Assembly (NCBI GenBank): GCA_026986935.1
Contig: JALSNP010000083.1
Coordinates: forward strand, 1-25,167
Reading direction: 5' to 3'
DNA from: Pyrodictiaceae archaeon
GTDB lineage: Archaea > Thermoproteota > Thermoprotei_A > Sulfolobales > Pyrodictiaceae
DNA length: 25,167 bases
How positions within the stretch are numbered: the first letter of the stretch is position 1; each line of letters starts with the position of its first letter. This document shows positions 1 to 5,875 of this stretch, in pieces. A program made the position numbers and the translations under genes. Under the pieces are notes generated by a model. It had not been told where the DNA came from, searched no databases, and saw only the letters and a program-made list of their open reading frames with translations.

Positions 1-2
1 CC

Positions 3-92
3 AAACTAAACAAAAGCGGAACAATATACGCACTAGCATACTGCAACCTACACGGAATATGGGAAGAAAGAAAAGACATCACAGTAGAATAA
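3..92 (+). CDS. superoxide reductase (neelaredoxin type), C-terminal end only
   Basis: Only the last 29 codons are inside the window; the start lies to the left. The reading frame is open from position 3 to a TAA at 90-92. The tail contains YALAYCNLHGIWEE and closes with ITVE, which matches from memory the C-terminus of the Pyrococcus furiosus superoxide reductase. The Cys and His of the CNxHG motif are the last ligands of the catalytic mononuclear iron centre. The enzyme reduces superoxide to hydrogen peroxide in the cytosol without making oxygen, as expected in a strict anaerobe. Nothing can be said of its promoter or N-terminal domain. Confidence 0.85.
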   Translation, partial: KLNKSGTIYALAYCNLHGIWEERKDITVE

Positions 93-393
93 CCTAAAAA
101 CTAAGACGACACAACCGATACGAAACAAACTAATTATTAATTTCATTGTTTTTATATTAGTTATAAATGCAATCCTATATACAAAAACAACAATGATTAC
201 ACTATTTATCCTAGTTCCTCAAGGCTTCTTGTGCGCAATTAAATAACTTGATAGCCTTCTCCTAACTCCTCTAATCATTTCTTAAGCCTAGGTGGTAATA
301 ACATGCTGTGGAAGGATTTGTAATTCATGGAGAGCTTCATACCCTTATCCAGATTGGAACATACCAGCAGAGTTTCAAGGTAGTAGATATTAT

Positions 394-455
394 CGCCAGG
401 GAGTGGCGCTCAGCGGTAAGTACCAGGTGCTCCGCTGAGTTGCCGTGACCTGGCG
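394..455. other. long structured hairpin, candidate non-coding RNA or terminator
   Basis: The outer arm 394-400 (CGCCAGG) is complementary to 449-455. After a symmetric 3x3 internal loop (GAG 401-403 facing TGA 446-448, which allows tandem sheared G-A pairs) a second helix runs 404-408 with 441-445. The third, CTCAGCGG at 409-416, pairs perfectly with 432-439. The apex 419-423 can pair with 427-431. In all about 25 base pairs in 62 nt. A short T-rich stretch follows (457-464). There is no reading frame across it. It could be a terminator, a small RNA or a protein-binding site; strand is not determined. Confidence 0.5.
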
Positions 456-773
456 GCTTTATTTCCTAAACCTTCTGAGCTCTTCCCCGAGCTTCTTTGC
501 TATCTGCTAATGGTATTGCATTAGCTTATGGTGTTTTGTATCTAATGTTTCACCGAAACTATTAGAATTGAATATATGTGGTAGGGAGGATTATTGCTGG
601 AGAACCTGCTCGTAGGAGATATAATCAGTACTCAAGACCCTCTTCATCGCTTATTTGTTGCTCGGGAGGCGCGGGGTCATCACTTAGCCCTAGTATGTGT
701 TCTAGTGAAGGGGGTGGCTCTGGCTGGGTTTATTGTTACGCGGTCCTGGGGATTTATTATCTCTCCTGGTTGA

Positions 774-793
774 ACCCCTTTACCAAAAGGGGT
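774..793. promoter_or_regulatory. perfect 8-bp inverted repeat near a likely start site
   Basis: ACCCCTTT (774-781) and AAAGGGGT (786-793) are exact reverse complements around a 4-nt loop. The repeat lies about 20-25 nt downstream of a TATA-like stretch (about 751-759), near the expected transcription start of the gene at 812. That is a usual place for an archaeal operator, or it may be a small 5' hairpin. Confidence 0.35.
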
Positions 794-811
794 GTAAGAG
801 GTAGGGGTGCC

Positions 812-1159
812 GTGCCTTCGGTGAACGAGCTGAGGCGCGTTATGAAGGATAAGGGGCTGTGTACGAAGGTGGGGGTTGTCGAGGAGAAGCCTGGTTGTGT
901 GCTCCTCTACTGTGATGGCGGTGACGGTGTTTTGGTTGCTGTGTTTGAGCATGGTGAGTGGGTTTATGCTAAGATGGTTGCGGAGGGGAGTGTTAAGCCA
1001 TATATGTGGCATTGTAATGAGTTGCTATATGTGCCTTATGGTGTCTATGTTTTTGCTAAGGGGTTGGATGAGCTTGTCGAGGGGCTTGGTAGGAAGAAGG
1101 GGCTCGTTTTGGCACAGCTGCGTCTAGCTCTTGAGCGCCTGGCTGATGTGGAGGAGTAA
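812..1159 (+). CDS. hypothetical protein, about 115 aa
   Basis: I do not recognise the family. The frame is open further upstream, but coding character begins near GTG 812 or GTG 821. GAGGT at 799-803 sits 8 nt before 812, which is why I chose it; ATG 842 is a further option. The product is soluble, with no signal peptide or membrane helix. It has a beta-rich middle (residues about 20-70, with several Cys and aromatic residues) and a C-terminal helix rich in Leu, Lys and Glu. It lies 53 bases before the tRNA-binding-domain gene on the same strand, so the two may share a transcript. Moderately sure that it is a gene, unsure of its start. Confidence 0.55.
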   Translation: MPSVNELRRVMKDKGLCTKVGVVEEKPGCVLLYCDGGDGVLVAVFEHGEWVYAKMVAEGSVKPYMWHCNELLYVPYGVYVFAKGLDELVEGLGRKKGLVLAQLRLALERLADVEE

Positions 1160-1212
1160 CCTGTTTTGCCCCGCGGGCCTGGTCTTCTGTGTAGAAGGGG
1201 AATGGTTCTGGG

Positions 1213-1902
1213 ATGAGTGATACGCGGAGCGATTATCGTATACTTGTGGCTGAGCATGCTCTAGGCCTTCTTGAGAACGTTGTTCGTTCTCATGGCGTGC
1301 CCGGTGTTGTTGAGTGGAGGCGTTTGGAGCAGCTCGTGGAGGAGGCTAAGAGGCAGCTCATGAGTATTAAGTATAGTTTTCTTCCTCCTAGGATGCTAGC
1401 AGAGCACGAGTCTACTAGGAGGTTACAGGAGCTTAGCAAGGAGATAGCCAGGCTCCTGCTTCCCTGGGATAAGATAAGGACTATGAGCCTTGACAAGAGG
1501 GCGCGCATGAATATTGCGAGAGCCAAGTACGCTATAAGGATGCTTTACGGGCTTCCGTACAGGCTTGTGCTAGGCGATGAGAATGACCCTCTCTACGCGG
1601 TTGACATAGAGTGTGTGAAGGTGCTTAGCGTCTCGAAGCACCCTGGGGCGGAGTCTCTTTACATAACTAGGGCTCAGGGCGTACTAACGTACACCATAAT
1701 AACTAACATAGAGGGTATTAGGAAGGGCGAGGTAAGGGCCGCAGCTATTCTGCCACCAGTTGAGCTCCGAGGCGAGATAAGTGAGGCCATGTATTGTAGC
1801 GAGCCGTTAGATACGGTGGAGTGCATTGGGAAAAGACCGCCGATAAGCCTAGTTGATCGCGGAGAGGTAGAGAAAATCATATATAATATAATAAGGGGCT
1901 AA
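1213..1902 (+). CDS. protein with C-terminal tRNA-binding (EMAP II-like) domain
   Basis: A 229-residue soluble protein. The first 120 residues are mostly helical and charged and match no family I know. From about residue 130 to 195 the sequence follows the OB-fold tRNA-binding domain of EMAP II and the MetRS C-terminus. It has a first strand with VKVLSVSKHPGAESLY (the HPxAxxLY signature at 143-150), a TNIEG turn at 164-168, and the closing segment LPPVELRGEISEAMYC in place of the usual NLxPxxxxGxxSxGM. It may bind tRNA or structured RNA in the cytosol; no catalytic domain is visible. ATG 1213 is the first start in frame. Its end overlaps the convergent ATPase gene by 4 bases. Confidence 0.65.
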   Translation: MSDTRSDYRILVAEHALGLLENVVRSHGVPGVVEWRRLEQLVEEAKRQLMSIKYSFLPPRMLAEHESTRRLQELSKEIARLLLPWDKIRTMSLDKRARMNIARAKYAIRMLYGLPYRLVLGDENDPLYAVDIECVKVLSVSKHPGAESLYITRAQGVLTYTIITNIEGIRKGEVRAAAILPPVELRGEISEAMYCSEPLDTVECIGKRPPISLVDRGEVEKIIYNIIRG

Positions 1903-2690
1903 GTGGCTACATGGCTATCGCTTATGTGCACATGCCTCTCCACCCATATAACAGCCTCGCCGTAGACTCGTTTTAGGAGGTCAACGTCTAGTACCTCCCT
2001 TGGCCTCCCCACTGCTATGACGCGCTTATTGAGTAGGACTATGTAAGATGTGTACGGTAATAAGAGCATTGGGTCGTGGCTGGTCACTACCACGAGTCTC
2101 TCCTTACCGAGTTTTCCTATGAATCTCGCTAGCGCTGCTCTCCCGCGGGGATCGACGGCTGAGAAGGGCTCATCCATTAGGAGTATATACGGGTCATGTG
2201 CTAGTGCTTTTGCTATGAAGGCTCGTTGCCTCTGACCCCCACTAAGCTCTCTAAGCGGCTTGTTCCAGGTATCCTCGCTTAGCCCTATAGCGTTAAGCAC
2301 TTTCTTTATCTCGTCAACTGGCTTCCTGACCCCGCGTAGGCGTAGCTCATAGCTTACTAGCTCTAGTGGGGTGATAGGATAATGGGATCCCTGGACTATT
2401 GTCTGAGGGACGTAGCCAGCGTATCTACCAGCTTTACGAGGATTTGCTGTGACCTCTTCACCGCACATGAATACTTTACCCTTATTGGGCTTAATTAGGC
2501 CAAGCATGGTCTTCAGTAGCGTTGTTTTACCCGCTCCGTTGGGGCCAAGGATCTGTATAAGGGCGGGGCCTTTTAGCCGCAGATCCTCGACCTGGATAGT
2601 GATAGCCTTGCCATACCTGACCTCAAGCTTCTCCACCTCTATTGTTACCCCGTTTGGCCCCGTCGAGCATGGTGCTTGGTTGCTCTCCAT
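1899..2690 (-). CDS. metal ABC transporter ATP-binding protein (ZnuC/TroB-like)
   Basis: Cytosolic ATPase subunit of a cluster A-I (ZnuABC/TroABC) metal importer. Walker A GPNGAGKTT at residues 49-57, signature LSGGQRQR, Walker B ILLMDEP followed by the D-loop, and switch His in VVTSHD are all intact. Length (263 aa) is normal for ZnuC. The last residues carry three His (HVHISDSHVAT), a possible metal-binding tail. It is transcribed divergently from the binding protein and permease genes, with the twin operator at 2706-2748 between them. A TATA-like TTTACATAAA on this strand (2716-2725) puts initiation close to the ATG at 2690, so the message is probably nearly leaderless. Metal specificity cannot be read from this subunit. 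Confidence 0.9.
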   Translation of the reverse strand: MESNQAPCSTGPNGVTIEVEKLEVRYGKAITIQVEDLRLKGPALIQILGPNGAGKTTLLKTMLGLIKPNKGKVFMCGEEVTANPRKAGRYAGYVPQTIVQGSHYPITPLELVSYELRLRGVRKPVDEIKKVLNAIGLSEDTWNKPLRELSGGQRQRAFIAKALAHDPYILLMDEPFSAVDPRGRAALARFIGKLGKERLVVVTSHDPMLLLPYTSYIVLLNKRVIAVGRPREVLDVDLLKRVYGEAVIWVERHVHISDSHVAT

Positions 2691-2705
2691 GCCTTGTGCC
2701 CCGGT

Positions 2706-2748
2706 TTGTGCACAGTTTATGTAAACTCTTATAAATCTCTGTGCACAA
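2706..2748. promoter_or_regulatory. divergent promoter with twin TGTGCACA palindromes, likely operator
   Basis: TTGTGCACAG (2706-2715) and CTGTGCACAA (2739-2748) form a perfect 10-bp inverted repeat. Each arm also contains the 8-bp palindrome TGTGCACA; the centres are 33 bp apart, close to three DNA turns. Between the arms lie one TATA-like box for each direction: TTTACATAAA (minus strand, 2716-2725) and CTTATAAATC (plus strand, 2728-2737). Each palindrome therefore sits just downstream of one TATA box, where a bound repressor would block both the ATPase gene and the binding-protein operon. The regulator is most simply the ribbon-helix-helix protein at 4616-5005 (inference). Confidence 0.7.
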
Positions 2749-2798
2749 GGGAGATGAACAGATGGACTAAAAAGGTGGTATAGCGAGGTAGCCCAGGA

Positions 2799-3716
2799 AT
2801 GGATAGAGAGCTTGCCGCCTCCATAGCGATAATTATGGCTGGGCTACTCATTGCTGGCTACACGACCCTTACCACCCTGCCAACGCGCACCAGCGCCGAG
2901 AAGAGTAAGGGCTTATTAATAGTGGTGACATTCCCGAACCTCGTATACGATGTTAAACAACTAGTATGCGAGTCTGATCAGGTCGTAAGCCTAGTGCCCC
3001 CGGGCGTTGATCCCCACACCTATACGCTCAGCCTAGCCGATGTAGAGAAGGCTGAAAAAGCAGACATAGTTATCTCGACGGGGCACGCACCCTTTGAGAT
3101 TAGGCTGCGAGAGTACATAAGCCCGGAGAAGCTAATCGAGATACCGAGAATCCCGGGCATAAGGATAGAGAACATCATCGGTACATCGTCGCCGAACCTC
3201 CACATGCCTATATATGATCCACACAACTATATCGTGTTTATTAAATTCGTTGCGGAGAGACTAGCAAAGCTTAGGCCGCAGTGCAAGCAACACTACCTCA
3301 CAAGCGCAAGAATCGTTGAAAACAAAGTGGCCGAGATCATGGAGTCCAGCCCAAGGCTGGAGGTAAGCGGTGTCGGGTCAACGCCTCTAACCCAGTATGC
3401 TGTCGGGTGGCTTGGTATACGTCTTAGAGCACTGATGCTTGTTAGCCCAGAAGCTGGGATAACCGCCCAAAGTTATGAGAGGCTTAAAACCCTCATGGCT
3501 AGTCATAGTATTAGTGTCGCTGTCGTAACGAGCCTAAGCATGAATGGGTGCAAGCCCGCGGGTAAGGCTGATGAAAAAGTCCTAACCCTTGCGAACACGT
3601 ACCATGTCCCAGTCATATGTGTACCTGCACCATTTACTGCGGCGCCTATCCCGGATAAGCTCGAGCACATAGCGCTTCAGGCGAAGAAGCTTTACCCGCT
3701 GATGGTGAGCAGATGA
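2799..3716 (+). CDS. metal ABC transporter substrate-binding protein (ZnuA/TroA-like)
   Basis: Extracellular metal-binding subunit, 305 aa, with an N-terminal hydrophobic segment (residues about 7-27) as signal or membrane anchor. The ZnuA/TroA fold is recognisable: PPGVDPHTYTLS at 67-78 gives the first ligand His73, and NLHMPIYDPHNY at 133-144 gives His135 or His142. The family's third ligand, the His that opens the second lobe before a Tyr and a Gly-Leu, is not present; the aligned stretch reads GSTPLTQYAVGWLGI (193-207). The site is therefore unusual and the metal uncertain (Zn, Mn or another). ATG 2799 has GAGGT 9 nt upstream. The gene overlaps the permease by 4 bases, so they are co-translated. 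Confidence 0.85.
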   Translation: MDRELAASIAIIMAGLLIAGYTTLTTLPTRTSAEKSKGLLIVVTFPNLVYDVKQLVCESDQVVSLVPPGVDPHTYTLSLADVEKAEKADIVISTGHAPFEIRLREYISPEKLIEIPRIPGIRIENIIGTSSPNLHMPIYDPHNYIVFIKFVAERLAKLRPQCKQHYLTSARIVENKVAEIMESSPRLEVSGVGSTPLTQYAVGWLGIRLRALMLVSPEAGITAQSYERLKTLMASHSISVAVVTSLSMNGCKPAGKADEKVLTLANTYHVPVICVPAPFTAAPIPDKLEHIALQAKKLYPLMVSR

Positions 3717-4600
3717 GGCGATATAGTATGAAGAGGCTTCTCTTATCCCTGATAATATTTGATATACTTGTTGCTTACTCGTTTGCGCTGCGAGTGGATG
3801 TTGTTGCGGCGTTATCGCTACTAGTTGCTGGGGTCTTGTTCGGTGTCCTTGGCTCAGTTATAGCTGCTAGGCGTTTGTACTTCTTGGCGGGGGCGGCTCC
3901 TCATTCGGCTCTATTTTCGGCTCTTATCTCTGTTGTAGCGGCTTATTGGCTCGGCATAGGTGTTTTATCGCTGTACTCCTTGTATGCATTATCTATACTT
4001 ATAGGTATAGTTGTAGTGTATGTTGCCGGGTACCTTATCTTTCGTGGCGTAGACCCAGACCTAGCCACATCGATCCTAGTCGCCTTTGCTAGCTCGTTCA
4101 GCGTTATCACAGCGTACTATATAAAGACGAGCCTGCCCGTACCCTTCGATATAATGTCCATAGTGTTTGGCGACCCTCTTCTCGTAACCTCTAAGGAGCT
4201 AATAGTAGCGATCATAGTTGCAGCACTAGTAGTGCTAGGCCTATTGCTGAGCTACCCAGCTCAGATCTATCTCGGTGTTGATAGGGATTCGGCAATGCTT
4301 ACTGGTGCTCCTATCTGGCTCTACGACCTAGTGTTCTTCACGCTCCTAGGGGCAACTGTGGTAGCTCTTATCAGGGTGATAGGGTTCGTGCTGGAGCACA
4401 TATTGTTGCTCTTACCCGGCGCGCTCGCAGCCAGCCATGGTAGGAGCTCTGAGGAGGCGTTACTAGTATCGCTCGCGTCAGCGCTAACAGCCTCTGCCCT
4501 GGGTATGCTTATTAGCATGGCCGTCCCGGTCTCGCCCTCGGGCGCGGTCGGGGTCTCGATGCTTCTCATCTACGCGTTTGCCCTCCTTTATAAGAGGTAG
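3713..4600 (+). CDS. metal ABC transporter permease (ZnuB/TroC-like)
   Basis: Integral membrane subunit of the importer, 295 aa, with about eight hydrophobic segments spread over the length. The family landmark GxAxxHSALFSAL appears near residues 60-75 (GAAPHSALFSAL). The C-terminal half has the conserved run ALAASHGRSSEEAL and the last helices typical of the ABC-3 permease family. The ATG overlaps the stop of the binding-protein gene (ATGA), and the regulator gene starts 15 bases after its stop. So binding protein, permease and regulator form one operon read away from the twin operator. Confidence 0.88.
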   Translation: MRRYSMKRLLLSLIIFDILVAYSFALRVDVVAALSLLVAGVLFGVLGSVIAARRLYFLAGAAPHSALFSALISVVAAYWLGIGVLSLYSLYALSILIGIVVVYVAGYLIFRGVDPDLATSILVAFASSFSVITAYYIKTSLPVPFDIMSIVFGDPLLVTSKELIVAIIVAALVVLGLLLSYPAQIYLGVDRDSAMLTGAPIWLYDLVFFTLLGATVVALIRVIGFVLEHILLLLPGALAASHGRSSEEALLVSLASALTASALGMLISMAVPVSPSGAVGVSMLLIYAFALLYKR

Positions 4601-4615
4601 CGAGGCGCTTGTACA

Positions 4616-5005
4616 ATGGCTAGGAGGAGGTTCGGTATCTCGGTATCCTCCAGCATAGCTGAGTGGCTCGATAGGCTGGCTAGGCGGCTAGGTGTCGATA
4701 GATCTAGGCTTGTTGAGCGCGCTCTTGAATCGTTTCTCCACGAGTACGCTCATTATCTCTACGAGCACGAGTGCCAAGGGGTAATAATAGCGGTTAAACG
4801 CGATGGGAGAGGCGATACGGCTAAGATAATAGAGAGTTTTAGAGACATTGTGCTGAGCAACATGCATCACCATATAGGTGATCTCTGCGTAGACATAGTG
4901 GTTGTGCGCGGCTCCTCGAAGAGAATAGCTGAGCTTCACTCGGCGCTGACAAGTATAAAGGATTGTACTGTGCGCTACGTCCCTATAACGAATACGAGGA
5001 GGTGA
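4616..5005 (+). CDS. NikR-like ribbon-helix-helix metal-responsive regulator
   Basis: A 129-residue regulator with the NikR layout: an N-terminal ribbon-helix-helix DNA-binding domain (RRFGISVSSSIAEWLDRLA, residues 4-22, and the following helix to about 48), then an ACT-like metal-sensing domain. The metal loop reads SNMHHHIGDLC (81-91), matching the E. coli NikR His87-x-His89 and Cys95 region but with one residue fewer between His and Cys. The place of E. coli His76, the ligand from the partner subunit, is taken by Glu73. So three of four ligands are present and the fourth is changed. Because it ends a ZnuABC-type operon it probably controls uptake of that metal, acting at 2706-2748; nickel specificity should not be assumed. 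Confidence 0.75.
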   Translation: MARRRFGISVSSSIAEWLDRLARRLGVDRSRLVERALESFLHEYAHYLYEHECQGVIIAVKRDGRGDTAKIIESFRDIVLSNMHHHIGDLCVDIVVVRGSSKRIAELHSALTSIKDCTVRYVPITNTRR

Positions 5006-5014
5006 GCCCCTTTC

Positions 5015-5875
5015 TTGTCCCTGGCCTGGGCTCCGGGGCTTAAGCCTCGCTGGGTGAGAGAGGGAAGGCTCGCGGTATCACCGATGCCTCGTCTCGGAGA
5101 AGAGGAGAAAATAGTATCCATGTTCAATACGGTTATCTCGCTCTCTCCCCCCAGCGAGCACGTCCTAAGCGCTGGCTACGATCCAAGATCACTGCCTAGG
5201 CTGAAACCCGGTATTAAGGTGGTTTGGCGCCCTATAGGCGAGTATAACGCCCCTACGCTCGTAGAGCTCATAAAAATTCTCCGGGGGCTCCAAGAGCCTG
5301 TTCTTGTTCACTGTTTTCGCGGATGTGGTAGGAGCTCTGTGGTAGCTGCTGCGTGGCTTATAGTGGTCGAGGGCTTCTCTCTTCCAGAGGCATTGGTCGA
5401 GGTGAGTAACAGGACTGGTTGCGGGCTGGAGACGGCGCCGCAGCTAAGCGTGGTGGAGGCTGTTGATCTCGCGAGAAGAGCAGGGCTAATAGATAATCTC
5501 TACACGGTTTTCGACGTGGACGACCCCGTGCCCGAGTACGTGTTGCTGCTCGCGCGGAGACTATCCCCTTTGGCGCAGCGCGACCCCGTCGAGGAGGCTA
5601 GGAGAGCTATCTCCGAGAAAACGCTGCTACTAGAGATTGCTCAAAAACTATCGTATCGCCTAGACTACAAAGTCGCTAAAATAGATGCGAGGAACAACGA
5701 GCTGGTTGTACTGGTATGGGTGCCGCGTAGAGCACATCCATCCAACGTTAGGGAGACATCTGAGCCCCTTGACGACCTGGAGCGCGATCTCGGGGAGCTT
5801 CTTAGCGAGTGGCTTGGAAGAGAAATACGTGTAAAGATAGACGTGAAGCCGCCTAGCACTGTACCGTGGCTATAG
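5015..5875 (+). CDS. dual-specificity/tyrosine phosphatase-like protein with C-terminal extension
   Basis: The first 150 residues form a cysteine-phosphatase domain with the intact P-loop HCFRGCGRS (99-107): Cys100 is the nucleophile and Arg106 binds phosphate. The loop that normally supplies the general-acid Asp reads WRPIGEYNAP (71-80), so Glu76 may take that role. Residues about 160-286 are an extension I do not recognise: a helical part followed by a strand-rich part ending in VKIDVKPPS. The protein is soluble. Start is TTG 5015, with GGAGGTGAG ending 9 nt upstream at the stop of the regulator gene. Its end overlaps the convergent protease gene by 6 bases. Substrate unknown. Confidence 0.75.
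   Translation: MSLAWAPGLKPRWVREGRLAVSPMPRLGEEEKIVSMFNTVISLSPPSEHVLSAGYDPRSLPRLKPGIKVVWRPIGEYNAPTLVELIKILRGLQEPVLVHCFRGCGRSSVVAAAWLIVVEGFSLPEALVEVSNRTGCGLETAPQLSVVEAVDLARRAGLIDNLYTVFDVDDPVPEYVLLLARRLSPLAQRDPVEEARRAISEKTLLLEIAQKLSYRLDYKVAKIDARNNELVVLVWVPRRAHPSNVRETSEPLDDLERDLGELLSEWLGREIRVKIDVKPPSTVPWL

Larger units (their letters stand above)
93..811. other. gene-poor stretch after superoxide reductase
   Basis: About 720 bases without a convincing gene. The first part (about 100-200) is very AT-rich and could hold promoter or terminator signals. A long, nearly complete hairpin sits at 394-455 (separate entry). A reading frame stays open from 578 into the gene at 812, but its first 78 residues are low-complexity, Ser/Gly/Cys-rich and unlike the rest, so I treat that part as non-coding. 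A TATA-like ATTTATTAT at about 751-759 and a perfect inverted repeat at 774-793 precede the likely start of the next gene. Confidence 0.6.

Noticed and set aside
578..811. N-terminal extension of the hypothetical gene to ATG 578
   Set aside because: Low-complexity translation, a TATA-like element and a perfect inverted repeat inside it, and a better ribosome-binding site in front of GTG 812.
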